NCBI GenBank assembly: GCA_035533215.1
Contig: DATLUG010000024.1
Location: forward strand, 1 to 6,869
From: DAHUZL01 sp035533215
GTDB lineage: Bacteria > Chloroflexota > Dormibacteria > Aeolococcales > Bog-877
Direction of reading: 5' to 3'
DNA length: 6,869 nt
Part shown: one piece after another, positions 1 to 5,814 of the stretch
Numbering within the stretch: the first letter of the stretch is position 1
How the letters are laid out: each line of letters begins with the position of its first letter
Made by a program: the position numbers and the translations under genes
The notes under the pieces: generated by a model
Seen by the model: the letters and a program-made list of their open reading frames with translations, nothing else
Database searches by the model: none
What the model was told of the DNA's origin: nothing

Positions 1-1
1 G

Positions 2-328
2 CCGGCCTTCGAGCCGTGGCTCGCCGCCGACGGCATCGACGAGTTCCTCCAGGTCATGCTGCCCCGGTGCTACCAGGGCGGCCCCGTTCCCGGGCTCCGC
101 GGCGTGCTCGCCCTGCGGTGCACCGACAGCGACGGGGCGTGGACCGTCGGCCTCGGCGAGGACGCCGCGGTGGTGGAGAGGGGCCGGTCGGACGAGGCCG
201 AGTGCACCGCGACCGGGCCGGCAGGGACGGTCTTCGGCTTTGTGTGGAACCGGCCCATCGGGACGGCAGTTCGGCTGGAGGGCGACCCCGAGGTCGCCGC
301 TGCGTGGCGCCGCGCGGTGCGGCTCTGA
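2..328 (+). CDS. Maleylpyruvate isomerase family protein, C-terminal part (5' end outside window)
   Basis: This open frame enters from the left edge and stops with TGA at 326-328, leaving about 108 residues. The segment contains DGIDEFLQVMLPR near its start, then a beta-rich stretch (GVLALRCTDSDGAWTVGL) and a closing GDPEVAAAWRRAVRL. This order resembles the C-terminal SCP2-like domain of the mycothiol-dependent maleylpyruvate isomerase (MDMPI) family. In that family an N-terminal DinB-like helical bundle binds the metal and the thiol; that half is not in the window, so catalytic residues cannot be judged. Many family members are uncharacterised thiol-dependent enzymes rather than true maleylpyruvate isomerases, so the reaction is unknown. 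If correct, it implies a mycothiol-producing actinobacterium. A weak hairpin follows the stop and no downstream gene appears to be co-transcribed. Confidence 0.72.
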   Translation, partial: PAFEPWLAADGIDEFLQVMLPRCYQGGPVPGLRGVLALRCTDSDGAWTVGLGEDAAVVERGRSDEAECTATGPAGTVFGFVWNRPIGTAVRLEGDPEVAAAWRRAVRL

Positions 329-329
329 G

Positions 330-352
330 GACAAGCTGGAGGGCCCCTTGTC
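330..352 (+). terminator. Weak hairpin just after the first gene, possible terminator
   Basis: GACAAG (330-335) and CTTGTC (347-352) are perfect reverse complements separated by 11 bases, starting 2 bases after the TGA of the first gene. The stem is only 6 bp and no T-tract follows, so intrinsic termination is doubtful. Its position is the main support. Confidence 0.25.
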
Positions 353-877
353 ATCGGCGGTCGATCCAGCCGGTCGGCCGCCGGGGTGCGCGCGCCGCCG
401 CCTCAGGTGATCGAGCGTCTCCCACGCAACGGTGGCCCCGGCACCCGACCGGCCCCGGAGGCCGGTCCGCCTGGACGAGACCGCACCAGCCCGGCGGCCC
501 GGCGGGAACCGGGTCGCCGGGGCGAGGTGGCCCATCGTCGGGTCGGGGCCGCCAGCCGGCTCGCGAGGACGCCATCCTGTGCGTGCGCGACGACCGCGAC
601 CGGCGGGAGCCCAGCGGCCCCGACCGCAGGTGGCAGGGGCCGGGTGCCCACGTGTTGGTGCCATCGTGGGTCCGGGCCGCGCGCTCGCGCACGCGGCCGG
701 TGAGATCGGCCGGCTCGCGAGCGGGATGGGAACCGGCAGGCGCGCCCCGGGCCCGACCACGGAGGCTCCCGCGCGATCCCGGGTCGCTCAGGCTCCCACC
801 CAGCAGCGAGCGTCCGGCCAGCCGATCGCGGAGCCCGAGACCGCGACGGCCGCGGTGTGGCGGCGGCGACGGGCGGG

Positions 878-883
878 TACGAT
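878..883 (+). promoter_or_regulatory. Possible -10 box of the msrA promoter
   Basis: TACGAT fits the TAnnnT consensus of housekeeping -10 elements and lies 62 bases before the msrA ATG, which would give a leader of about 55 nt. No convincing -35 hexamer is seen 16-18 bases upstream, which is common in high-GC actinobacterial promoters. The call rests on the hexamer and its position only. Confidence 0.35.
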
Positions 884-945
884 CGCAGGGCACCGGCCGC
901 ACGGCGAGCCAGCCGGCGGGGCCCATTTGTGGAGGAGGATCGCCG

Positions 946-1428
946 ATGACCCGGACCGCGACCTTCGCCGGCGGCTGTTTCTGGGGGGTGGAGGCGTCGT
1001 TGCGGCGGCTTCCCGGCGTGGTCGCGACCGCCGCCGGCTACATGGGGGGGACCAGGGACCACCCCACCTATGCCGAGGTCTGCACCGACCGCACCGGCCA
1101 CGCGGAGGTGGTGCAGGTCACCTACGACCCGGATCGGGTCGGCTACGACGACCTCCTCGACGCCTTCTGGCAGCTGCACGACCCGACCCAGGTCGACCGC
1201 CAGGGTCCGGACGTGGGCCGGCAGTACCGCTCCGCCATCTTCACCCACGACGAGGACCAGGCGGTGCGCGCGCGGGCGTCCCGGGACCGGGTTCAGCGCG
1301 GGCTCGGCCGCCCGGTGGCGACCGCGATCGAGCCCGCCTCGACCTTCTGGCCGGCGGAGGACACCCACCAGCAGTACCTGGAGAAGCGCGGCCTCGCCAG
1401 CTGTCACCTCACCCCGGCGGCGGGCTGA
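946..1428 (+). CDS. msrA: Peptide methionine-S-sulfoxide reductase MsrA
   Basis: This 160-residue protein reduces the S-epimer of methionine sulfoxide, free or in proteins, to methionine; it is a cytosolic oxidative-damage repair enzyme normally recharged by thioredoxin. The MsrA signature GCFWGVE lies at residues 9-15, with Cys11 as the nucleophile. Tyr42 and the Glu of TGHAE (Glu54) match the residues that bind and protonate the sulfoxide, and the family block DPTQVDRQGPDVGRQYRS follows at about residues 85-102. The C-terminus carries one cysteine (Cys153), the likely resolving residue, in place of the two found in some longer MsrA proteins. The ATG at 946 is preceded by GGAGGAGGA at 931-939 with suitable spacing; the frame stays open upstream, but that translation is not protein-like. 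The length is near the minimal family size. The last 20 bases overlap the 3' end of the convergent TetR gene. Confidence 0.95.
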   Translation: MTRTATFAGGCFWGVEASLRRLPGVVATAAGYMGGTRDHPTYAEVCTDRTGHAEVVQVTYDPDRVGYDDLLDAFWQLHDPTQVDRQGPDVGRQYRSAIFTHDEDQAVRARASRDRVQRGLGRPVATAIEPASTFWPAEDTHQQYLEKRGLASCHLTPAAG

Positions 1429-2053
1429 CCCCGGACGGCGGGAGCGCGAAGCCGAGCTCCTGGCTCACGCTGGCCAGGCAGAGCGCGGCGGCCTGCCCCG
1501 GGGTGACCGCGGGGTCGCCGAGCACGAGCTGGATCGCGAGCCCGTCGGTGAGCGCCGCGAGGCGGATCGCGAACGCGAAGGGGTCGACGGGTCCGAACTC
1601 GCCGCGTGCCTGGCCCTCGCGGACGATCGCGGCGATCGTCTCCCGCCACCTGTGGTCGAGCGCCTCCCGGCCCCGCGCCACCACCGGGTCGCGGGGCGCC
1701 CGCGCCCAGAGGTCGAGCCAGAGGATCCAGTCCTCGCGCCACGCCTCCGGCCCGGGGCCGTCGGTCGCGAAGTTCAGCTCGATGAGGCGGCAGAGCCGCT
1801 CTGTGGCACTGGCGATCCCGGCCAGCTCCTGCCGGGTGGCGTCGTAGAAGCGCTCGTCGGCGAAGACCAGTGCCTCGGCGAGGAGCTCGTCCTTGGTGCG
1901 GAAGTAGTAGAGGACGAGGGCCGGGCTGGTCCCCGCCCGGGTGGCGATGTCGGCGATGCGGGTGTCGGGGAGGCCGCGCTCGGCGATCACCGCGGCGGCC
2001 GCCTCGAGGATCTGCGGTCGCCGGACGTCGCCCAGCCGGCGGCGGGGGCTCAT
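1409..2053 (-). CDS. TetR/AcrR family transcriptional regulator
   Basis: This 214-residue protein has an N-terminal TetR DNA-binding domain at about residues 10-60: the ILEAAAAVIAERG helix, then the helix-turn-helix IADIATRAGTSPALVLYYF and the KDELL motif that closes it. The rest is a helical ligand-binding and dimerisation domain; the AWREDWILWLDLWARAPRD region at about 104-122 resembles the BetI-like TetR C-terminal class. The ATG at 2053 shares its A with the TGA of the acyl-CoA dehydrogenase gene (TGATG), so the two are almost certainly co-transcribed and translationally coupled. By analogy with similar pairs it probably represses its own operon and responds to an acyl-CoA or related metabolite; the ligand cannot be read from sequence. 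Its 3' end overlaps msrA by 20 bases in convergent orientation. Confidence 0.92.
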   Translation of the reverse strand: MSPRRRLGDVRRPQILEAAAAVIAERGLPDTRIADIATRAGTSPALVLYYFRTKDELLAEALVFADERFYDATRQELAGIASATERLCRLIELNFATDGPGPEAWREDWILWLDLWARAPRDPVVARGREALDHRWRETIAAIVREGQARGEFGPVDPFAFAIRLAALTDGLAIQLVLGDPAVTPGQAAALCLASVSQELGFALPPSGVSPPPG

Positions 2054-3300
2054 CAGCCACTCCCCGGCCGCCCCGGGCCCCGCCGGGGCGGGCGCTCGGG
2101 CCGAGGGAGGGGGGACTCTGCCGCCGCCCCGGGCCAGCCGATGAAGAGTCCCGGCCCGCGCTTGCGGAGCTCGTTGCCGAGGATGACGCGCTGGATCTCG
2201 GAGGTGCCCTCCCAGATCCGGTCGACCCGGAGATCGCGCGCCAGTCGCTCCACCGGCTGCTCGCGCATGTAGCCGCGGCCGCCGTGGATCTGCACCGCCC
2301 GGTCGACGACCCGCCCCGCCGTCTCCGAGCAGACCAGCTTGACCGCGGACGCCATCCCGTGCATCGCCTTGCGGTCGAGCCCCCCGTGGCTGGCCTCCCA
2401 GCCCACCCGGTAGAGGAGCGATTTGGCGGCCATGATCTCCGCCGCCATGTCGGCGAGCTGGAACTCGATCCCCTGGAAGGCTGCGATCGGGCGGCCGAAC
2501 TGGACCCGTGTGGTGGCGAACGCGGTCGCCAGCTCCAGCGCGCGGGCCGCCGCCCCCACCGTGCGGGCGCCGATCATGAAGCGCTCCTCCACGAACCACT
2601 CCTTGGTGAGCTCGTCGCCCTGCCCGACCGCCCCGAGGACCTGCTCCGGCCCCACCCGCACGTCCTCGAGGGCGAAGATCGGGTGCTCGTACGCCGACAC
2701 GCTCGTGTACCGGGGGGTGCGCACGATGCGCAGCCCGGGGCTCCCCCGGTCGACCAGGAACACCGTCGCCCGGGCGGGGTCCCCATCCACCAGCGCGTGC
2801 ACCAGCAGGACATCGGCACGGTCGCCGCCGGTGACGTGCCACTTCTCGCCGCGGATGACGAAGGCGTGGCCGTCCCAGCGGGCGGTGGTCCGCACCATGC
2901 TGGCGTCGGAGCCGGCGTCGGCCTCGGTGATGGCGTAGGCGTCGCTGCACTCTCCCCGGCAGGCTGGCCGAAGGTAGCGGGCCTTCTGGGTCTCGGTGCC
3001 GGCGCGCAGGGGCCGCGACGGGGTCCAGGGAACACCCCAGAGATTGCCGGTGGCTCCGCCCCATGCCTCCTGGACTAGGATCTGCTGGAAGAGGCTGTGG
3101 CCCTGGCCGCCGTCCTCCTGGGCGTGGTTGATGGCCCCCAGCCCGGCGGCCCGGGTGGCGGCCCTGATGGCGGCTCGGCTTCGGTCGGGAAGCCGGCCCT
3201 GCTCCTCCAGCTCGTCCTCATGCGGGAGCAGATGCTCGGCGGTGAACGCGCGGGCCCTTGCCTGCAGGGCCCGGTCCTCCGGGTCGAGTCGTAGGTCCAT
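2053..3300 (-). CDS. Acyl-CoA dehydrogenase family protein
   Basis: This 415-residue FAD enzyme is predicted to oxidise an acyl-CoA to the trans-2-enoyl-CoA and pass electrons to electron-transfer flavoprotein in the cytosol. Visible landmarks are the first family signature YAITEADAGSD (122-132), the flavin-contacting WHVTGG (154-159), the R-x-FG-x-PI-x-FQ motif at 265-276, and the second signature QIHGGRGYM (337-345) running into ERLARDLRVDRIWEGTSEIQ. Glu364 in WEGTSEIQ matches the catalytic base of medium-chain acyl-CoA dehydrogenase. The N-terminal helical, middle beta and C-terminal helical domains are all complete. The ATG at 3300 has a GAGG-type ribosome site about 7 bases upstream; the frame stays open for 83 codons before it, without family similarity. 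About 25 Pro/Arg/Gly-rich residues extend the usual C-terminus. Substrate chain length is not determinable. It is the first gene of an operon with tetR. Confidence 0.95.
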   Translation of the reverse strand: MDLRLDPEDRALQARARAFTAEHLLPHEDELEEQGRLPDRSRAAIRAATRAAGLGAINHAQEDGGQGHSLFQQILVQEAWGGATGNLWGVPWTPSRPLRAGTETQKARYLRPACRGECSDAYAITEADAGSDASMVRTTARWDGHAFVIRGEKWHVTGGDRADVLLVHALVDGDPARATVFLVDRGSPGLRIVRTPRYTSVSAYEHPIFALEDVRVGPEQVLGAVGQGDELTKEWFVEERFMIGARTVGAAARALELATAFATTRVQFGRPIAAFQGIEFQLADMAAEIMAAKSLLYRVGWEASHGGLDRKAMHGMASAVKLVCSETAGRVVDRAVQIHGGRGYMREQPVERLARDLRVDRIWEGTSEIQRVILGNELRKRGPGLFIGWPGAAAESPLPRPERPPRRGPGRPGSG

Positions 3301-3367
3301 CCGTGCACCTCGCGCGGCCGGGGAGGTCGCGGTTGCGGACGCGGCCGCCTCGATTGATCGGCGGTTC

Positions 3368-3373
3368 AGCATA
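3368..3373 (-). promoter_or_regulatory. Possible -10 box for the acyl-CoA dehydrogenase-tetR operon
   Basis: Read on the minus strand the bases are TATGCT, a fair match to TAnnnT, in a locally AT-richer patch 67 bases upstream of the acyl-CoA dehydrogenase ATG. A start site near 3361 would leave a leader of about 60 nt. No good -35 element was found at the standard distance. Confidence 0.3.
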
Positions 3374-3433
3374 ACCGGCGCGTGCCGTGACGGGCGACTC
3401 GCCCCGAGCTGAGGGGAGCCCGAGGACTCCCCG

Positions 3434-3449
3434 TCGACCTCGAGGTCGA
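3434..3449. promoter_or_regulatory. Perfect 16-bp palindrome, candidate TetR operator
   Basis: TCGACCTC followed directly by GAGGTCGA forms a perfect, uninterrupted 16-bp dyad. It lies about 60 bases upstream of the possible -10 box and 134 bases before the operon's first ATG. TetR-family operators are often palindromes of about this size near the regulated promoter, and a TetR gene is in this operon. The position is rather far upstream for simple repression, and GC-rich DNA makes such dyads less rare, so the assignment is tentative. Confidence 0.35.
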
Positions 3450-3555
3450 TGAGCTCGGCGGCCGGGTGCGAGCCGAGGCCGGGCATGGCCGGCGAGCGCT
3501 GCGCCGTCACCGTGGTGGACCCCGTCCGCTCGGCACCCTCCGGCTCCACGATCGG

Positions 3556-3990
3556 TCAGCGTCCGCACTCCACCAGCATCGTCAGCGTGGCCAGAACGCC
3601 GTCCGCACTCGTGCCGTCTGGCTCGTGGGAGTCGTTCTCGGACCCCTCCCGCGGGTCCTCCCGCGTGGTGCTCGGCGTCGTGGCGCCGGCGGACTCGTCG
3701 AGACGGTAGACCATGGTGACGTGGCTGCCAGGCGAGTCGACCAGGTCCGGCCCAGGAGCGATCAGCGTAGAGCTGCTACATCCGCTGGCCTTGACGTCCA
3801 GGGCCCACCCCACTGCTGGTACACGGCGCTGGCCCACTCGCTGTGGAATCGGATCGGGCTTCCTGGAATCCAGTCGGTGTTCACATCGCTGCCGTACTGA
3901 CATGGTCGGACCAGGTGGCCTCGGTGCGCGTACCACCCGTCGCTGGCGGGCGCCTTGATGATGCCCCGGGACCTCGATGTTCGCTCTGAT
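3556..3990 (-). pseudogene. Relic of an SRPBCC / AHSA1 (START-fold) protein, frameshifted
   Basis: Three consecutive minus-strand pieces in two frames line up with AHSA1-type SRPBCC proteins. IRANIEVPG (from 3990) fits the opening strand. After a frame change, the stretch to about 3805 gives IKAPAS, then YGSDVNTDWIPGSPIRFHSEW and VYQQWG, matching the family pattern of a Gly-Thr-x-x-x-x-DW-x-x-GSPI-x-F-x-x-EW core. A further frame change leads into ALDVKAS, then PDLVDSPGSHVTMVYRLDE and the terminal helix GVLATLTMLVE, ending at TGA 3556-3558. The usual VW-x-ALTDP motif is degraded. Family members bind small hydrophobic ligands or act in stress responses; this copy should be non-functional. No start codon or ribosome site is clear. 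Sequencing errors could in principle cause the shifts, but the degraded motifs favour true decay. It sits between the acyl-CoA dehydrogenase operon and the nucleotidyltransferase module. Confidence 0.68.
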
Positions 3991-4199
3991 CGGTCCCCTT
4001 GCCAATGCACGCCTTGGTAGCAGCCGAGGCCGAGCCTGTTCCGGACCGGGTTTGGGCGATGGGTCCTCGATCCCACCCCCGACGGGCGACCCCGGGGTTG
4101 AGTCTCCCCGGAACGCTCCATCGCCGCTGCCGGGACCTCTCATGCGGGACGGTCCCGAGGGAGCGGTCGTCGAACGTGCATTCGCTGCGGCTGCAGGCG

Positions 4200-4940
4200 T
4201 CAGAGCCTCGGCGGCGTGACCCGCTTGCGTCCAGCGCGCCGCGCCCGATTGGTCGGCTGCCCGGCCGGCGGCGGAGCGTTCCCTGTCTCGGGGCGGTTGG
4301 CGCTCGGCGCGGGTGCGGGGGGCTGGTTCGCCTCCGGGGCGGGCGAGTGCGTGCCCGGATCGCCCCGCGAGGCCGTCCCGGTCTGACCTGGCCGATCATC
4401 GTCGCCGTGCGAGCCGAACAACTCCTCCACCAGGTACCGGGTCCGCGGGAGGATCAGGTCTTCGCCGTAGAGGCTCGTGGCAACGGCCAGGACCTCTGCC
4501 ACCGTTCGCAGCCCTAGCCGAACCGCGAGGGTGTGGATGTCGTCGCGGTCAACGTCCGACCGGGCCGCCAGGAGCTTCATCCCCAGCAAGTGCCGCGCGG
4601 AGGCTGCCGTCACGCGCAGCCCGGGGTGCTCGAACACCGGCAGGGCGGCCGGATCCGTCCCCGGGATGTATCCCTTGACGGCGTCGTTCAACCAGTCCAC
4701 TCCCAGGCCCAGCTCGTTGGCGACCGCGACGGCCTCTCGGCGGACCTCGGCCGCTGGCACGAAGACCGCATCGACGTCCCTCGTGAAGCGACGACTGTCG
4801 TACGCGATGCTCATCGCGGCGCCGCCAACGACATACACGTCGGCGGTGAGGCCGCGCTCGGCCAGGTGCTCTCCCAGGCGCGTCAGCGCGGCGAGCACCT
4901 TCGCTCGGTCGAGCCACGGGGATGGCTGCGGTCGGGTCAT
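4200..4940 (-). CDS. DUF6036/AbiEii-like nucleotidyltransferase (putative toxin component)
   Basis: This 246-residue protein has the core of a minimal nucleotidyltransferase: VYVVGGAAM at 35-43 (the Gly-Gly loop) and RDVDAVF at 54-60, where Asp55 and Asp57 form the metal-binding DxD pair. WLNDAVKGYIP (83-93) and LLGMKLLAARSDVDRDDI (118-135) are further blocks typical of the DUF6036 group; Lys122 and Asp133/Asp134 are likely functional. Relatives such as AbiEii and the mycobacterial MenT proteins transfer nucleotides to tRNA or other acceptors and act as toxins; the target of this protein is unknown. From about residue 178 it has a tail of some 70 residues rich in Pro, Ala, Gly and Arg, probably disordered, beyond the usual domain end. 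Its ATG overlaps the XRE stop by 4 bases (ATGA), so the two are one operon and translationally coupled. It could instead be a non-toxic regulator or housekeeping transferase. Confidence 0.85.
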   Translation of the reverse strand: MTRPQPSPWLDRAKVLAALTRLGEHLAERGLTADVYVVGGAAMSIAYDSRRFTRDVDAVFVPAAEVRREAVAVANELGLGVDWLNDAVKGYIPGTDPAALPVFEHPGLRVTAASARHLLGMKLLAARSDVDRDDIHTLAVRLGLRTVAEVLAVATSLYGEDLILPRTRYLVEELFGSHGDDDRPGQTGTASRGDPGTHSPAPEANQPPAPAPSANRPETGNAPPPAGQPTNRARRAGRKRVTPPRL

Positions 4941-5509
4941 CGGCGCTCAAAGGCGGTCGCGGTCACGAAGATCCCGCGCCGAGCAAAGGAGGGTGGGCTC
5001 TCCCGCAGCGCCGTTGCGATCCAGGCGGACGCCGCGGCCACGAACCACCACGGCTCCGCCACTCGGTCAGGGTCCTGCGACCAGCCCGGCGGGGCGAGCT
5101 GATGGCGCAGGCACAGCCACTCCGCCAGCGCTGCCATGAGGGCGTCGACACGGCGATCACCGGTGGGCAGGGGAGGATCCGCGACGACCATCCGGGTTTC
5201 AGCCGCAGTGCTCCCGGCCTGTTCGTCGTCGATCACCTCCCCGACCGTCAGGCGCCAGGTGGTCGGTCCGCCCGCTTCCGCCAGCGTCCTCGCGGCCACC
5301 GGGGCCAACATGGCCAACGAGGGCCAGCGGCGATGAGCAGGGAGGCACGCGGCCAGGAGCCGATTGAACGTAGCGACGGTCGGCTCCAGCCGGCCCGATT
5401 CGTAGCGGGAGAGCGTCGCTGAGGAGGTGCGCGCCCGCCGCGCGAGCTCGCGCTGCGACACCCCGGCCCGAGCCCGGGCCAGGCGGAGTTGTCCCGGAGC
5501 GTCGATCAT
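4937..5509 (-). CDS. XRE-family HTH protein paired with the nucleotidyltransferase (putative antitoxin)
   Basis: This 190-residue protein starts with a Cro/C1-type helix-turn-helix at about residues 7-53: LRLARARAGVSQRELARRA, then TSSATLSRYESGRLEPT, including the classic SRYESG recognition-helix ending. After a variable middle segment, residues about 120-190 form a conserved-looking domain with PWWFVAAASAWIATALRE and the closing SFARRGIFV. I recall similar C-termini on XRE proteins next to nucleotidyltransferase genes, but cannot name the domain. It is first in a two-gene operon and overlaps the nucleotidyltransferase start by 4 bases, the arrangement expected of an antitoxin that also autoregulates. 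A perfect 20-bp dyad covers its promoter and first base, the likely binding site. There is no good Shine-Dalgarno sequence before the ATG at 5509, so the transcript may be leaderless or nearly so. That it neutralises the partner is inferred from context. Confidence 0.85.
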   Translation of the reverse strand: MIDAPGQLRLARARAGVSQRELARRARTSSATLSRYESGRLEPTVATFNRLLAACLPAHRRWPSLAMLAPVAARTLAEAGGPTTWRLTVGEVIDDEQAGSTAAETRMVVADPPLPTGDRRVDALMAALAEWLCLRHQLAPPGWSQDPDRVAEPWWFVAAASAWIATALRESPPSFARRGIFVTATAFERR

Positions 5510-5528
5510 GCTATCTCAAATGATAGCA
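5509..5528. promoter_or_regulatory. Perfect 7-6-7 palindrome over the XRE start: candidate autoregulatory operator
   Basis: TGCTATC (5509-5515) and GATAGCA (5522-5528) are perfect inverted repeats around a 6-base AT-rich spacer. The dyad includes the A of the XRE start codon and the whole extended -10 box, so a bound XRE dimer would block transcription. Its AT-rich composition stands out from the GC-rich surroundings, which argues against chance. Confidence 0.7.
5520..5528 (-). promoter_or_regulatory. Extended -10 promoter of the XRE-nucleotidyltransferase operon
   Basis: On the minus strand these bases read TGCTATCAT, a TGn extension plus TATCAT hexamer. The hexamer ends 10 bases before the XRE ATG, putting the predicted start site within a few bases of the start codon. 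No -35 element is evident, as expected for an extended -10 promoter. Confidence 0.55.
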
Positions 5529-5799
5529 CGATGTGGCATCGCACCCATGACCAGATCGCCCCCGCGCGGGTGTATGAGCATGCACCGGTGCCGCCGATCG
5601 TGGCCGATGCCACCGCGGTGCACCAAGGGAGAGCCGGCTCTCCGCGGGGCGATGTCGACCTGGGTTCCAGGTCCGTTGGCGATCTCGCCCCGGCCTGGGT
5701 GGTCCCCCCGGCCGTCGCCGTCAGGCGGCATCCGCTGAGGTTGGGGTCACGATTGTTGCCCGAGGTGTCCAGGCAGCGGTGCACTCGGCAGGCCGCCGA
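5529..5799. other. Upstream region of the XRE operon, no gene recognised
   Basis: This stretch lies between the divergent XRE promoter and the integrase relic. It should have held the integrase N-terminus if that gene was once complete, but no arm-binding domain could be recognised in any plus frame. It does hold short dyads: GCACCGGTGC at 5582-5591, the 16-bp palindrome at 5628-5643, and the left arm of the long hairpin. Confidence 0.45.
5628..5643. repeat. Perfect 16-bp GC-rich palindrome in the XRE upstream region
   Basis: GGAGAGCC directly followed by GGCTCTCC forms an uninterrupted dyad about 120 bases upstream of the XRE start. Its sequence is unrelated to the CTAT...ATAG operator. It could be a binding site for another factor, or a chance dyad in GC-rich DNA. 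Confidence 0.4.
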
Positions 5800-5814
5800 C
5801 TGCACCGCTGCCTG
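5770..5814. repeat. Long hairpin: 45-bp near-perfect inverted repeat
   Basis: CAGGCAGCGGTGCA (5770-5783) is the exact reverse complement of 5801-5814. After one C/C mismatch the stem continues with TCGGC/GCCGA (5785-5789 with 5795-5799) around the 5-base loop AGGCC, so 19 of 20 positions pair. No T-tract follows on either strand, so it is not a typical intrinsic terminator. It lies at the 5' border of the recognisable integrase relic, and its right arm overlaps the first matching codons. A recombination site, cruciform-forming element or mobile-element end are possibilities. Confidence 0.8.

Larger units (their letters stand above)
329..945. other. Gene-free interval upstream of msrA
   Basis: These 617 bases are very GC-rich and stay open in several frames on both strands, but none of the translations looks like protein: they are dominated by Arg, Pro, Gly and Ala in low-complexity runs with no recognisable motif. 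No RNA gene or repeat array was recognised. The only signals seen are the weak hairpin at 330-352 and a possible -10 box at 878-883. It may be an eroded gene, but no remnant could be identified. Confidence 0.5.

Noticed and set aside
560..640. Plus-strand translation ILCVRDDRDR followed by EPSGP, faintly like a DUF397 protein.
   Set aside because: Only a few residues agree; the upstream W-R-K-S-S-x-S motif and downstream W-x-x-F are missing.
16..945. Long open frame running into msrA that would give an N-terminal extension of 310 residues.
   Set aside because: The extension is Arg/Pro/Gly-rich with no motif, partly overlaps the maleylpyruvate-isomerase-like gene in another frame, and MsrA starts naturally at 946 with a strong ribosome site.
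2053..3064. Upstream extension of the TetR frame through the acyl-CoA dehydrogenase gene.
   Set aside because: It is an alternate-frame shadow of a well-supported enzyme; the TetR domain begins at the ATG at 2053 coupled to the preceding stop.
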